DNA of 64,000 bases from Lobosporangium transversale (GCF_002105155.1 NW_019028998.1:1-64000), one strand, 5' to 3'. Counted from the first letter of the stretch, positions 10,416-22,683 are shown. The notes: generated by a model from the letters alone, not told the origin. Numbers and translations: made by a program.

Positions 10416-11573
10416 GTCTCGCTGCATAGAAGAACAACTTTACCTTTGTACATGCATTTAACGCCTCGCGAGCATTCTCCAGTTGTTCCTTCTTCTCCTC
10501 GTCGGCATTGGGCGATTCTGGATCTACTTCTTCTGCAGCAATATAGTTGGCCCATCCAAAGAGATAAAGGGTATCCGGGACCTGGTCGTTCTCTTCAATT
10601 AAACCGTTTAACACCGTAAATGCTTCGTCATACATGGCGGTTTCCAAAAGCAGCTTGACAAGGGCAAGACGAGTCTCATAATCTGGCGTTGGTCCATCTT
10701 CATCAGTGGGATCTGATCCCAGCCATAGTGCTAAGCCCTGAGCTAATGCCACCTTGGCTTCATCTCCTCGCTGTTGACTCAATCTTACTGAAGCTAGAGT
10801 CTGATATACTTCAGGTGTTACAGGCTCGATCTGCATTGCCTGTGCCAAGTAGGCTTCACATTGTGATTCTGCATCGGGCTCAAAGCTATAAGTAACATAT
10901 TTGAATTCTTAACGAATAAGTAAAATGTTGTATTCTCGTCCTAGCTAGCTTATTATCTGCTGATGATGATTACATAAAAATAAAAAAGGCATTTACCAAC
11001 AGTCCGTCAAATAGATATCAGTCATCGAGCAAAGTGCAGACGAAATTTTGCTCGATAGCTTCAGATAATCACTTCCTTTAGTGATATCAACTGGCATTTT
11101 GGCTCTTTCATCTATCATAAGATTAACGCCTTGTTGAAAATATGAAATCGCCTCAAGTTGCTCCGACATTTGGCCGAGATACATAAACTTTGAATAGCCT
11201 GTATCAGGTTGCAGTCTGACACACTCCAAGAAATGCTTAGCAGCAATAACCAGAAATTTTTGGATAAGTTAGCCTTTGAGTATATTGCTTTGATGTTGGT
11301 ATCTAAAATAATATCGCTCGATCTTTGAGGGGTCAGTACCTCTTTGGCTTCATTAAATAGCTCAAGCTCGACCTCAATGGATCCTGCAGCCTCAAGTGCA
11401 TTCACATTTTTGGGTTCCATAGACAAAGCCCGCATAGCAAATTGGTGAGCGAGCTCAAACTCGAAGCGGTCAACGGCTTGGTTGGCCTGAGCGAGTAAGT
11501 CGTTTACTGTGTAAGTTGGCGCTGATCCGCCTGTTGACCGTGCTGTAGCCTTGGAGCGCTGGAATTTGCCCAT
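10146..11573 (-). CDS. ACL4: TPR assembly chaperone of ribosomal protein uL4 (Acl4)
   Basis: Minus strand, exons 11573..11340, 11235..10997, 10885..10444, 10304..10146; 357 aa. The protein opens with a basic stretch (MGKFQRSKATARS), then YTVNDLLAQANQAVDRFEFE, a run of TPR-like helices (FAMRALSMEPKNVNALEAAG; AISYFQQGVNLM; YQTLASVRLSQQRGDEAKVA; LVKLLLETAMYDEAFTVLNG; LYLFGWANYIAAEE) and an acidic end (EEPEGGEIEYNEDEDEE). This matches Acl4, which binds nascent Rpl4/uL4 and carries it to the nucleus for 60S assembly. All exon phases agree. Intron 3 carries a 30-nt homopolymer. Convergent with RSC6; tandem with the ZNHIT1 gene behind it. Confidence 0.9.
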
Positions 11574-11670
11574 TCTTAAAAGTTTGTGAAGAGTGTAGAG
11601 GGAGAAACAAATGCCATGCAGCCGTGAATGCAGAGGCAGAACACAACCAGCAATGTTGAGGAGGAAGGAC

Positions 11671-11692
11671 AGTTTTTTTTTTTTTTTTTTTT
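11671..11692. repeat. poly-T tract between ACL4 and ZNHIT1
   Basis: About 22 T, immediately downstream of the ZNHIT1 3' end. Confidence 0.9.
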
Positions 11693-11730
11693 AAGTAATT
11701 GGATAATAAACTAAGCCACTTAAATTTTGC

Positions 11731-11787
11731 CTAGATTGTAAACTTCATACACCTTGAGAAGTCATACAATAAAATAAAAGTTACGAG

Positions 11788-11825
<38 letters not shown>

Positions 11826-12657
11826 CAACAATAATAAAAACGTTACAGACATGTCGGATCAAGCAATTTCTTACCTAGTATCTTCATGGGTTCTTAGGCA
11901 TTTGAGATCACAGTAGCGCATGCCGCATCGATTGCATCGATACCTGCCTTTCCAGCCGCAGACTGAACAAAATTGTCGATCTGGATATCGACTGGGTCCC
12001 ATTGCTGCTGTTACATACGTGGGAATACTATTATTAAGGCTATCTGTCAAAAGCCCTGATTCTTCTAGAAGCTGGCTCAATGGTTTGCGTGATAATAATG
12101 GTTTCCGGCTACCAACCATTGGACTCGAACTAGAAGCAGAACTATTGTTGAGAATGCTACTGCTATTACCGTGGTTTGCCGTGTTACTGCTTGACGTATG
12201 AATGTTATGTTTTTTGGATCGACTTCCAGATAATGTTCCTGAGGGTTTATTCCCCGCCGCCACAGCCCCTAGCCCAATAGTACCGACAACGCCTCCAACA
12301 ATGGAACCAACTGATGAGCCAAGGGGTGGTAAAATCCCTAGAGGGTCGAGGTTGGTGTGGGTAAGACTGATGGGTCCTTGAGCCGTGGCAGCAGCAGCGG
12401 CAGTAGCGATGATAGCCTCGTATTCATTCAGAGCTACGAAGTTATCGCGCTCTAAAGAATCAAGGTGGTGTCGGACTTGACGCTTTCGCGCCTCCGCATC
12501 TAGCACTTTTGGCGGCGCTATATTTTAATATGGATTGCAGAATGGTAATGAAGTGATTGATGAGAATAGGTCGAGATGAGTTATTAAATGGGCACCATGC
12601 TGACACAATGTTTTTTTTTTTACCTGTTTTCGTGCCACGATCTGGTTTCCTAGACAT
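11731..12657 (-). CDS. HIT-type zinc finger protein (ZNHIT1/Vps71, SWR1 complex)
   Basis: Minus strand, exons 12657..12624, 12517..11875, 11752..11731 (22 nt); 232 aa. The N-terminus (KVLDAEARKRQVRHHLDSLERDNF) and the C-terminal HIT zinc finger (FCSVCGWKGRYRCNRCGMRYC..KCLRTHEDTRCMKFTI, zinc pairs visible as CxxC, CxxC, C...C, H...C) match ZNHIT1/Vps71, which helps SWR1 exchange H2A.Z. SQLLEESG and YVTAAMGPSRYP before the finger also fit. Between the two parts is an Ala/Gly/Ser/Asn-rich insert of roughly 100 residues that makes it longer than human ZNHIT1 (about 154 aa). The last micro-exon supplies the final Cys of the finger. Intron 2 holds a (TAA)n array. Divergent from the deacetylase gene. 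Confidence 0.88.
11789..11836. repeat. (TAA)n microsatellite
   Basis: About 13 TAA units followed by a few CAA units, inside intron 2 of the ZNHIT1 gene. Confidence 0.95.
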
Positions 12658-12843
12658 CACTGAAGGTTTTTAATGCCAGTCTAGTTGAATAAAGTAGAGT
12701 GTTACAAAATTCTGCAACTCTTCCATTTAACATTAATAAGTCCCTCACCAAATTGTTACCCACAGTATTAATCAGCAGCTCCAACCAAAAGTTGCAGTTT
12801 TGTTTTTTTACTCATTCCATCCAAGAATCTTTCTACGTCCAAT
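12658..12843. promoter_or_regulatory. Bidirectional promoter, ZNHIT1 / deacetylase
   Basis: 186 nt separate the two divergent start codons, so both promoters must lie here or overlap the first exons. No TATA box stands out. Inferred from layout only. Confidence 0.45.
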
Positions 12844-13431
12844 ATGGCCCCGACACTAATGAAGGTATTCACCTCTGGGCTGTGCACCACCATGCACACA
12901 CCTCAGTATGAATTTCTATCTGGTGCTGAAACACACTATTTCGGTAGGCAATGGCATATTTGCAAGCTCCTTGCACGCTCCTTTGTGCTTTTGGTACATG
13001 GTATTCGCCGTACTGATATAGCCTTCCTTTTTTTTTTTTTTTTTTTTTTTTTTTTCCTTCGCTTTTACTACGCAGAGAGCCCTGAACGTCGTGAAGCCAT
13101 TCTCAACTTTCTGAGATCGCATCCAGATATGTTCGAGGTCACCGAATATTTCGAAGATTTTGGTTACCAGCCTATCAAGCGTGTACATAAGAAAGACTTT
13201 TTAGAGTATCTCGAGACCGCCTATGAGGAATGGATCGCAGAGGGAGGCCATCCCAATGGAGTTTTGCCTGCAACCATTCCACACCATAAGCTTGCGCGCT
13301 TGGGTAGGCTCAAAGCTTCAAACTGCCTCGCAAAATCAGGTCAATACTGTTTCGATCTATCCGCCGTAATTACTAAAAGTAACGTCTTACAATAACTCAC
13401 CTGAAGATGATACGTTATTTTATTCGATTGT

Positions 13432-13466
<35 letters not shown>

Positions 13467-14302
13467 CGATAGACACGTTCAAATCTGCCTGGAATGCAGC
13501 ACAGATTACATTAACTGCGGCCAAGGAACTCGTTCGTATTGGAGAAGAGTATGAGATGAACGTCACCGATGGCTCCTCGAGAGAAAATCCTCCTGGTTTG
13601 TACGCTCTAGTACGTCCCCCGGGACATCATGCGCAATCTGATCTCTGTGGCGGTTATTGTTTCCTTAACAATGTTGCGATCGCTACCCAGTGGCTGATTG
13701 ACCAGCCTGAGCTAAAGCGTAAAGATGGCGGACTCAAGAAAATTGTAATCCTTGATATCGACTTCCATCAGTAAGTGATCATGAACGATTACTTTAAGAC
13801 ACATTGATGTCTTTTGATTCTATTTAAGATGAAGGATCTATGTTAATATTTTCATCTTTACGATAGTGGAAACGGAACGCAAGAGATCTTTTATACCACT
13901 TCCAATCCTCTTTACATCTCTCTCCATTCAGATGATGACTATCCTTATTTTACCGGATCAGAAATCGAAAGAGGCGAAGGTGAAGGTTTGGGTTTCAATA
14001 TCAACCTTCCTCTACCTAAGGCAACCACCGACGATGATTATGTAGAGGCGCTTGAGAAGCTTATTCAAGAACATATCATCCCATATAAGGCAGATTATGT
14101 TATTGTGTCACTGGGTGTCGATACCTTCAAGGATGATCCCATTGCAGGATTCTTAGTTACATCCGAAGGATATCCTAGAATTGGGAACGCAATCCGAAAA
14201 ATCGGCCTACCCACGTTGTTCGTGCAAGAAGGAGGATACTGCATCGAGATGCTTGGCATTAATGTAGGCGGCATTTTGTCAGGGTTTTTAGGTCGAGCTT
14301 AA
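12844..14302 (+). CDS. Histone-deacetylase superfamily protein, acetylpolyamine amidohydrolase type
   Basis: Exons 12844..12943, 13076..13303, 13473..13770, 13867..14302; 353 aa (348 if the second ATG at 12859, MKVFTSG, is used; this fits the family better). Arginase/deacetylase fold motifs: RPPGHHAQ with tandem active-site His, [12 protein letters not shown], the zinc ligand motif DIDFHHGNGTQ (created exactly across the intron-3 junction), [12 protein letters not shown], and [15 protein letters not shown] with the third ligand Asp, then [12 protein letters not shown] with the catalytic Tyr. SPERREAI near the start and GFDTF-like D/T/F wording place it with acetylpolyamine amidohydrolases and class II HDAC-like enzymes rather than Rpd3/Hda1. 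It probably removes acetyl groups from polyamines or lysines; the substrate cannot be told. Two introns contain long poly-T runs used as polypyrimidine tracts. Confidence 0.9.
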
Positions 14303-14573
14303 AGAGATATGTAGAATGGATGATCTTCATTTGAAGCTTTTAGAAGGAAGAGCACCATAAGATAAAGCATTGGAACCAAATTCATCATTTAGATCCTACG
14401 TTGGGTAGGCGCTCAATACTTCAATTCGAATTTTGGTTTACAATTATTCTCACTGAACCATAGCTTTCTCATAATCATAATGATTGACTATCGAAATATA
14501 ACTTTAAAGAATTGTACAATGCTGAATGAAAAAGGACTAGCTATTACTTTATAGACATGATCCATCTATATGT

Positions 14574-14863
14574 TTACAGTTGCTTGGAAGGAAGCTGAGT
14601 CAACAAAATACCGAAACGTTTCTTGAGAGTAACACGATGACGGGAGTACTTGTCATCAGGTGAAAAGCGAGCGGGATGGGCGGATTTAGTAACCTTGCCA
14701 GCAGGGGTGAGTTTCTATATTACAACAGCCAAGAAAACAGAGAAGAGTTTAGAATCCATGAATGATAAAATCATAAAAAGCGATGGTTATAACACAGCTG
14801 TTTTGTTACCTTGAGGGTGTAGATACGCTTGCCCTCAGGCGACAAAGTGTACATAAGATGCAT
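14574..14863 (-). CDS. NOP10: H/ACA snoRNP protein Nop10
   Basis: Too small to stand out as one ORF: exons 14863..14810 and 14714..14574 on the minus strand, 64 aa. It reads [20 protein letters not shown], then [19 protein letters not shown], then [19 protein letters not shown] and a short tail. Start, length and [10 protein letters not shown]-YSRHRVTxKKRFGxLxTQ block are those of Nop10, the small linker between Cbf5/dyskerin and Nhp2 in pseudouridylating H/ACA snoRNPs (also telomerase RNP in many eukaryotes). Nop10 from eukaryotes lacks the zinc cysteines of the archaeal protein, as here. Confidence 0.96.
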
Positions 14864-15311
14864 CTGAAGAACAAAAAAATTGGTATTTTGCTGTTAATTT
14901 CCAGTGTTGATAAGTATTCTAGACACATGCTTATTTGTTTCCTGTAAGGTGCCATTCGATTCAAATGCTCGTCGTAGATAGAAGCCACTCTGATCGCTGA
15001 AGTTGAAATAGTCTGATTGTACTCAAGATCTTTTTGTATAGATGCATTCATGATGCTCCTCTAGCTCGAGTCCATACCTTTTTGTAATGAATGAAGAAAT
15101 GTGGTTTACTGGTTTTTTTTTTTTTTTTTTTTTTTCTTAATGTTTAGAGTGGCTTGGAAGCATATTTTGTTGGACTTGAACGCAGATCCTGGCATCATGT
15201 CTAATGTAATGTTCATGTTCACTACATCACGTGGGGTTCATTTAATTCTGGTATCGCAACAGATCAGTTTTTTGTACTCCTCAGCTTACTGAATTGCATT
15301 ACTTTGAAGTG
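14864..15311. promoter_or_regulatory. Intergenic region between divergent NOP10 and lipoate ligase
   Basis: About 450 nt, with a poly-T run at about 15112-15135. Both upstream regions must lie here. ORFs within it have no motif. Confidence 0.35.
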
Positions 15312-15727
15312 ATGCTGTCCGCAAATCCAATTAATCATGTCTCATACCCCACTCTGCGATCCGTATTTTGGGCTATAAAGCAGGCATCTACAGCCATACG
15401 CACGACACACTCCGGGACTTTCACGCATCTGCCTACGAAGACAAAGAATGTCCATGGCAACCACAAAGTAATATCTCAATGGGACTAGACATAGGCAATT
15501 GTGAATCGTGCCAAAGCCTTATTTGGTGAATAATCTGGTTCACATAATGTATTTTGCACCTGCATATCTTGTATATCTCCAATTGATACTACAGATCAAG
15601 ACATACATCTCCACATTAAACGATCCCTGGACAAACCTTGCGTTCGAAGAATGGTAACGATCAGTGGAAGCAATTTGTATAATCCATTAGATATAAAATG
15701 ACCCGATATTCATCGAACTTTTTTTTA

Positions 15728-15805
<78 letters not shown>

Positions 15806-16312
15806 AGGCTCTTTAGAAACTCGGATCCGGAGACATATATTTTGTTTCTATATCGGAATTCAAGATCAGTTATAATTGGTCGAAACCAGGTAAAACCAGA
15901 GGACATGGACGATTATGGCGATGTTAATGCATTGGCAAAGTTAGTGTTGACTTCAAAAAAATTCTACATTTCTAGAACCCATGGAAAGAGTGTAATTTAA
16001 AACTTCTAGCAAGGGATGGCGTACCATTTGTGCGACGTAAGAGCGGAGGAGGAACCGTTTATCATGTAAGAATCCTTGTCTGTAGTGGGCGATTGACAAA
16101 CATTGCCAGCCAATGCCATCTAATTTAGCATCGCTTAATGACGCTGTCGGTACTACAGGATATGGGAAATACCAATTACTCTATCATGATGCCTAGAGAG
16201 GCCTTCGATCGTCGGACTAATGTGGAGCTAGTTTGTCGTGCTCTTCAAGAACTGGACATACCAGCCGTTGTGAATGAGCGCCACGATATTACCCTGGATG
16301 GCAAAAAGATAC

Positions 16313-16349
<37 letters not shown>

Positions 16350-16896
16350 TGGTGATTGCCACTTTTAAATCCCACATCAAATGAGTTAACGAAAACTTTT
16401 TTTTTCAATTTTGCGGATTACACATTTCAGGTTCTGCATTCAAGTTGATCCAAAAGCGAGCTTATCATCATGGAACCATGCTCATTGATACCGATCTTGG
16501 ATCATTAGGACAATATCTTAAAGTAGACAGATCCAACCTCACTACCAAAGGTGTTGCTTCTATCCGATCACCTGTAACACGTTTACGTGAGTACTCGTTC
16601 ACGATTGATCACTTATCATTCTGCGAAGCAACGAAGGCAGAGTTTTTAAAGAAATATGCGTTTGAACAATGGCGACAAAACCTGGAGGAAGACTTCATCG
16701 TGGTGGACGATGTAATGATCAATGAAATAGAAGACGTCAAGCTGATCCGCGATGATATGAAGACGTGGGAGTGGATGTTCGGGCAAACGCCCGAATTTAC
16801 GTATCGTCTTGAACATGTCTTTTCCTGGGGAATTGTTGTAAGCTTTTGAGTAAAAAGAAGAAAATATACTGAAGTTCTTAATTGATACTTGATTAA

Positions 16897-16931
<35 letters not shown>

Positions 16932-17196
16932 GGCATTTATACCATAGAATATTGTGATTACATCCAAAGAAGGATTAATTTGTAAAGTCAATATTGATTC
17001 TATGGACGACAGCATTGGAGCACAGTCATTATCACTCACAGCACTAAGCGTCGGGATGGAAGGCCAGCGATACGATAGACAGGGACTGGATTTAGCAGTC
17101 GAGAGAATCAAGAATGAAGCACCAGAAGTCTTTTCACAGCATAGCGCTATAGAAATGATCAGAGACGTTGTCAATTGGCTTAAAGAACAACTTTAG
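15312..17196 (+). CDS. Lipoate-protein ligase A (mitochondrial, Aim22/LplA family)
   Basis: Seven exons: 15312..15467, 15595..15653, 15808..15889, 15976..16065, 16159..about 16312, 16431..16837, 16948..17196. Spliced blocks follow LplA order: [75 protein letters not shown] (lipoyl-AMP binding RRxGGGTVYHD), [32 protein letters not shown] (catalytic-lysine region), then the C-terminal accessory domain (TPEFTYRL...). It attaches lipoate to E2 and H proteins in mitochondria; the first exon is Ser/Thr/Arg-rich and suits a targeting peptide. Intron 2 is a (TAA)n array. The donor after GKKI is not canonical: a poly-T run starts there. Convergent with ILV1. Confidence 0.9.
15727..15803. repeat. (TAA)n microsatellite
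   Basis: About 24 near-perfect TAA units filling most of intron 2 of the lipoate ligase gene; the array ends at the AATAAG acceptor. Confidence 0.97.
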
Positions 17197-17314
17197 AACT
17201 TTAGATTGCTATTAGATCTTTACAGCCTGTGATAATCTCTTTCAAAATAAATGCTTTAGACAAGAATAAAACAAAGGTTATACACTTTTTTTCTTCTTTG
17301 TTCTTCTTTCTTTC

Positions 17315-18186
17315 CTACTCTACTTTTCTATGACAGAAAAACTGCTCATAGAGCGGATTGTTTGTTTCCTCTACCCAATGATAATTCAGATTCGCCAGAT
17401 ATTTTGCAAACTCTTCATTGTCCTCTTTTGGTACTTGCAATCCGGCTAGTACCTTGCCCATATCTAGTAGTAAATAATCAAGACCGTGTTAGAACACAAT
17501 ATTCCAGGTTAGGCAATAGACAGCGGCATATATCTATCAAATGTCAATATATACCTGAGCCATGATTACGATAATGAAAGAGTGACACATTCCATCCAGC
17601 TCTCAATCCCTCTAAGAATTGCAACAATGCACCAGGTCTCTCTGGAAATTCGAAGCGGATCATCCTCTCATTAGCAGCGTCCGATCTACCACCGATCATG
17701 TAGCGTGCATGGCTCTTTGCCATCTCATCCTCACTGATATCCCAAGCCTGCATATCCTCTCTGTTTAGAGTCTCCATGATCACGGGTACCTCCCTCCGTC
17801 GATCCTGACATAGGAATGACATAAAGATCTGCGCTCTCCTGTTAGCCGCGTATCTGTATGAGAATTCAGTGACCATCAGGGGATGAATGTGCTTGTAGAG
17901 TTTCAAGAAGGCCCCTGGTTGTTCAGGTATAACAACTGATAACAATGCCTCCTTCTGCTCACCAAGCAAGGCTCGCTCTGCTACAAAGCGGAGTCTTTCA
18001 AAATTCATATTTGCACCAGAGGTCACAGCCACACAAGTCTTGCTCGTTAGATTGTGTTCCCGCAAGTATTTTTTACATCCTGCTACTGCTAATCCTCCTG
18101 CAGGCTCAACGATTGAGCGCGTATCTTCAAAGATGTCTTTGATAGCGGCGCAGATCTATGTTATGAATAGTAAAAGGCATTTTATA

Positions 18187-18239
<53 letters not shown>

Positions 18240-19239
18240 AGAGCTAAGTGTAGCACTATGTTAGTGATTTACTCAAATATATAAAGCATGCCCTTACCTC
18301 GTCGTTTGTCACCTCAACCATTTCATCAACTAAAGTTTGGCACAACCTGAAAGGCTCTTCTCCTACTACTTTGACTGCTGCTCCATCTGCAAAGAGACCC
18401 ACATCTGTGAGTTGCACTCTCTTGCCTTGTTTAAGACTCTGTGTCATCGCGTTGGCATCAGCAGTCTCACAGCCTACGATCTTGATATGAGGGGCTACTC
18501 TCTTCACATAGGCTGCAATACCAGCAATCAGTCCTCCGCCGCCGACACAACAAAATATGGCATCAATTTCTTGCAGATTGTGCTGTCGCAAGATTTCGGC
18601 TCCGATGGTTCCTTGACCGGCAATTACATATGGATCATCAAAAGGTGGAATATTGGTGTAATTTTCTAAAGCAGTCAACCGTTCGCATTCGGCTTTAGCT
18701 TCATCAAAGTTCTTTCCATGTAAGATTACGGTGGAGCCTAGCCGCAACACATTTCTTGACTTGATTTCGGGTGTTGGAGTGGGCATCACAATGGTCGCCT
18801 TGACCCCCATGGTTTTGGCGGCTGATGCAACTCCTTGTGCATGATTGCCAGCAGAACAGGCGATCACACCCCGACGGCGCTCTTCCTCTGAGAGATGTGC
18901 CATTTTATTATATGCCCCACGAATCTTGAATGAAAATACATCTTGAAGATCCTCTCGCTTTAAGTAAATATTATTCTCAGTGCGGCTGGAGAGGTTGATG
19001 GCATGCGTTAAAGGTGATTGTTTGACTATATCGTAGCATCGAGCAGTGAGGATAAGGCGAAGATAATCTGGCTGATCCTGTTGCTGTTGGCCGTTGCAAC
19101 CATCAAAGTTGTAGTCGACAGCAGAGGACGACTTCAAGGGGCTGCTTGGAGACGACTGTGTGCGGCTATATGGAGGCACATAGGTGGATCGGATCGGTTG
19201 TTGTTGGTTTTCTGATACTGTCGAAGGCATGGGGGCCAT
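17315..19239 (-). CDS. ILV1: Threonine deaminase (threonine dehydratase, Ilv1)
   Basis: Minus strand, exons 19239..18298, 18155..17555, 17463..17315; 563 aa, near the usual length. PLP enzyme making 2-oxobutyrate from threonine, first step of isoleucine synthesis. Catalytic domain: [19 protein letters not shown] with the Schiff-base Lys (about residue 104), [12 protein letters not shown], the [11 protein letters not shown] phosphate loop, and VTSGANMNF. Two ACT-like regulatory repeats follow ([20 protein letters not shown] and [20 protein letters not shown]), as expected for isoleucine-feedback-controlled forms. The first ~60 residues are Pro/Ser/Gln-rich rather than a clear mitochondrial presequence. 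Intron 1 contains adjoining poly-T and poly-A runs that can fold on each other. Confidence 0.97.
18188..18240. repeat. T-run/A-run inverted repeat in ILV1 intron 1
   Basis: About 30 T followed directly by about 21 A. In either strand the transcript can fold into a near-perfect A:U stem. Confidence 0.9.
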
Positions 19240-21104
19240 GGCTATAAAATATCGTAGGGGCAGTGAGGAAAGGAAGAAAGAAAATGTTTAACTTGTTGGA
19301 AGGAAAAGCACTATTTAAGGATTGACCAATGATATTGATTATTCAATACATCCATATGAGTATACATATTTTTTAGAACAGTCACCTGAGTCATATGTGT
19401 ATATAATACTTGGCTAAAGGTAGAACAGTATGGCTCTATCAGATGGCTTGGCGAGGCGCTCCAGACTGGGGCACCTAAAGCATGTTAGTTACCGTATGAT
19501 GGAGAGAGGGACACTCAGACAACCCACATAGGGAGGTAAAGCGGTAATGTGGTGCTGAAGTGCCTATTCCATACACGAAAACCGAAGGAATACTCTACTT
19601 GTTGCGAGAGCTCTTCCTTACCAATAACGCTTTCCTTTCCCCCAATTTAGCCTTTTAATGGCTCTGCTTCCATAAAAATCGTCCAGCATCCTGATTAGAC
19701 GGAACGTCGTCCTAAGTGACTGTTCAGTACTAATGGACTTGATAGCCATCTACCAACAAGGAACATAGTCTTGTGTTATTTGCTCTTTATCAATTCGATA
19801 TCCCAATGCAGGTAGATATAGTGGCAACCATTTCAGATGATTTCACATTTGATTTGGCTTGCATAGACCATGCTATAAAATGAAGCCTTAGTGAGAACCC
19901 TTGTTCTTACTTCAGTATAAACTTCGTATTTTTCCAAAAGAGAAATCTGGTATCTTAAGGAATTGTCTTATTAGAAAGGGCGTTAGAGAATGTCCAGCTA
20001 GACTGTTACAGCTTGTTCATTTTGATGAAGCGACTTTATTGACTACTAATCCTTACTACCTATACCTGTTTGTTAATTAATCTTTTCTCGTACCCGACTA
20101 CAATTATAGCAGAACTATCACAGGGACGCAAGACCCCTTCCTTTATTCGATGCTCTTTGTATTGGACAGCTTTACTTTGTTTTGCTTGCTACACCTTGCT
20201 TGAGGAAAGATGACAAATCAATATATTCTAGACACAGAATAGTAAAAGCAGTGCATGCATCCAACATCTATGCGACATGTCTTCCTTGAGTTAAGCACTT
20301 AATCATGATAACATGAGGTTATTTTTATTATTATTTGAACCTTGAAAATAGAGGGGACAAAGGCACTGAACAACATGCTTGTGAGGTGCCATGAATATGT
20401 AATTTACATCTATCCTGACCCTTACTACAGTGCCCTTCCGAGATTGAACAAAGCATTTCAGGTAGCCCAGGCAGTTTTAAGATCATAATGTTATGGGAGC
20501 CAAGGATATTGCGAGTGTGTGAAGATAATCTATATAGGTTGCAAGATCCATGAATTACGTACCCCAGGCTCCCAATACATCTACCGCCTCGTCAGTTCAA
20601 GTAACAAAGATCAATAGCCAAGAGAAGTGAGGAATAATGACGAAGCAAAAAAGACAAGAGGAAGATTTAAAAACCCGAAGTGATGTAGAGCCAAGTTGAT
20701 CAAGAGTAGGGATGGAGGATCAATTGGAGCAGGCGTAGGATCAAGTGGGTTAAGGGTAGGACCAAGGTACTGAGTACAGTGTTAATCATTATGAGGAGGA
20801 TAATAATGACTATTCAGAGTCGTGGTGCTGCTGTAGATCTCGCTGCAATGTCATGTGAACTTAGTCAGTGGTAGGAGCCGCTTTGCTTAAAAAATCTGTA
20901 ATTTGTTACTTCAACCTCAAATGTTACCATGGAGTACAAATTAACTGTCGTTGTTGCACAAAATTATGGATTTTTTATTAATGCTGAAAGAAGCTTTTGT
21001 AAAAATGATATGTGCAAACCTCAGAGGTGACATTAAGGAGCTAGATATATATAGAGTTGGCCTTGGAAGTGGTACAAAGAAGCTTCATGGTACGGTATTA
21101 AACT
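19240..21104. other. 1.9 kb gap with no supported gene
   Basis: The first part must hold the ILV1 promoter. The rest has no ORF above 60 codons and no tRNA or rRNA that I recognise. Near 20,700-20,770 short imperfect GGATCAA / GTAGG units repeat; on the minus strand they would encode a Pro-rich run, but the frame is short and unsupported. Confidence 0.4.
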
Positions 21105-21652
21105 TTATTGAAGCTGAATGAGAGGACAATTTGGTAAGTGTCCACGGTGTGTCAAGAAATTAGCCACCCGCTGCTTCTTTTCCTTGGGCTCACAATCTTT
21201 CCAGGTAATTACAATACGCTCCTCTTGGGCCGGTGGTGATAGAGCTGAAATAGATTTTTCGTTTACAGCCAGGTCGTCGACGACGTCTTGTTCACGAGCC
21301 ACTGCTTCTCGTTCGTCATAATCCTTCCTGGATTGAACAAACGATGCCGCACGTACTTGATATCTCAGGAGGATGGGCAAGAGCTTCCAGAATGTAAATT
21401 CAGGCCAGTAACAGTCAGTAAACTCGATATGACATGCTCTTGAGCTCTGCCACAACATGAAGTCGCTCAGACGGATTTCGCCAGAGGTTCGGATTAATAA
21501 ATCCATTGGAGGGCAAGAGCGAGTGTAAAGACTGCTCTCCAATGTGCTGGTCGTAACGTCGCTAACAAATATCAGAAAAACAACGAATAGTTTCTCTTTA
21601 GTTAAGAAAGCGAAGGATAAAAGACCTGAGTGTTCTTTTTCTTTTTCTTTTT

Positions 21653-21685
<33 letters not shown>

Positions 21686-22683
21686 CCTTGGATCAAGTTC
21701 ATGAGCCTCAACACCACTCACTAACGACCGGGATGCCATAGTGAGCTCTTCCCGTGATGTATAAGGAAAGCACATGTTTAAGACAGCTCTGTTATTATGC
21801 TTTGTCGAATCTACAGCACGATGGACTGCAGCACGGACATCTTCTGGCAGCAGGGAAACATCTCCCAAAACGCGTACACTGACACCATACTGTCGGACGA
21901 GCTCACTACCGAATAGGAAAAAAAAATAAATTAAATAGTTGGTATCAGCAGTTTGCAATGTCCAGTCAAGATAATAATAAAATTGTAGTAAAGTTAATAG
22001 TGAATGGTTGAACAATATTTAATGACGCGTGATTCTACTGTTGGCATGCATTGAATTGAAATGGCGAAAGTAGTACATGCAGGCGCTGCAGACAACAACT
22101 GCTGTGTCTGTTCTGTATAGAGCCCAGCTTTTCCCGTGCATAAACTCAAACTAAACTAAGGGTCAACGCAGTATTTGGATCACTTTCATGTGCCTAATAC
22201 AGCAAAATGCGTTTGCAGCATGCAGGTCCGGGAAGAGACATGGAGAGGTGGTATGGATAAGATAGGGGATATACTATACCTGTTTTCAGCTAGCTCGGTC
22301 AGCTTATCCTTTGCAAGCTCCATTAAAAGTTCTACCTGTTCACGAGGACGCTTGAAGTTTTCGATACTGAAGGCATATACGGTAACAACCTTGACACCAA
22401 GTTCCATGCAAACAGCAAGAGTCTGAGATGAAAGAAGAGAAACAATTATTAATGGGCTTGAAATCGATAAAGCACAAAAAAAATTAATTGATTCTAAATA
22501 AAGCTTGTGTTAAGATTAATGTACCTCTGCCAGGGCATCGTATCCAAGGTAGTAGCCCTTATTGCCGACATTAACTTTTTTTCCATAGCGACGATTGCCA
22601 TCCATAATGAATCCGACATGTTGAGGGATGGCACCCTGTTGCATTGCCTTAATTGCAAGCGTGCGCAAGAAAATGCGTGACAT
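21105..22683 (-). CDS. cis-prenyltransferase (dehydrodolichyl diphosphate synthase, Rer2/Srt1)
   Basis: Minus strand, exons 22683..22525, 22422..22280, 21905..21687, 21561..21105; 325 aa. Condenses isopentenyl diphosphate units onto farnesyl diphosphate to make dolichol precursors at the ER. Undecaprenyl-synthase fold motifs are present: HVGFIMDGNRRYGKK (catalytic Asp in the DGNRR motif), VTVYAFSIENFKRPREQVE, YGVSVRVLGDVSLLPEDVR, and DLLIRTSGEIRLSDFMLWQS, then HIEFTDCYWPEFTFWKLLPI. The C-terminus is extended and acidic/basic (KDYDEREAV...). Start at MSRIFLRTLAIKAMQQG is plausible and hydrophobic/basic, but a further 5' exon cannot be ruled out. The pair to look for is its NgBR/Nus1 partner, which is not in this window. 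Confidence 0.92.

Noticed and set aside
15661-15906. 81-codon minus ORF with a poly-Leu stretch
   Set aside because: The leucines come from the (TAA)n array read on the opposite strand within an intron.
20690-20770. Proline-rich minus-strand frame from GGATCAA repeats
   Set aside because: Short, no start or splice signals, and explained by a simple repeat.
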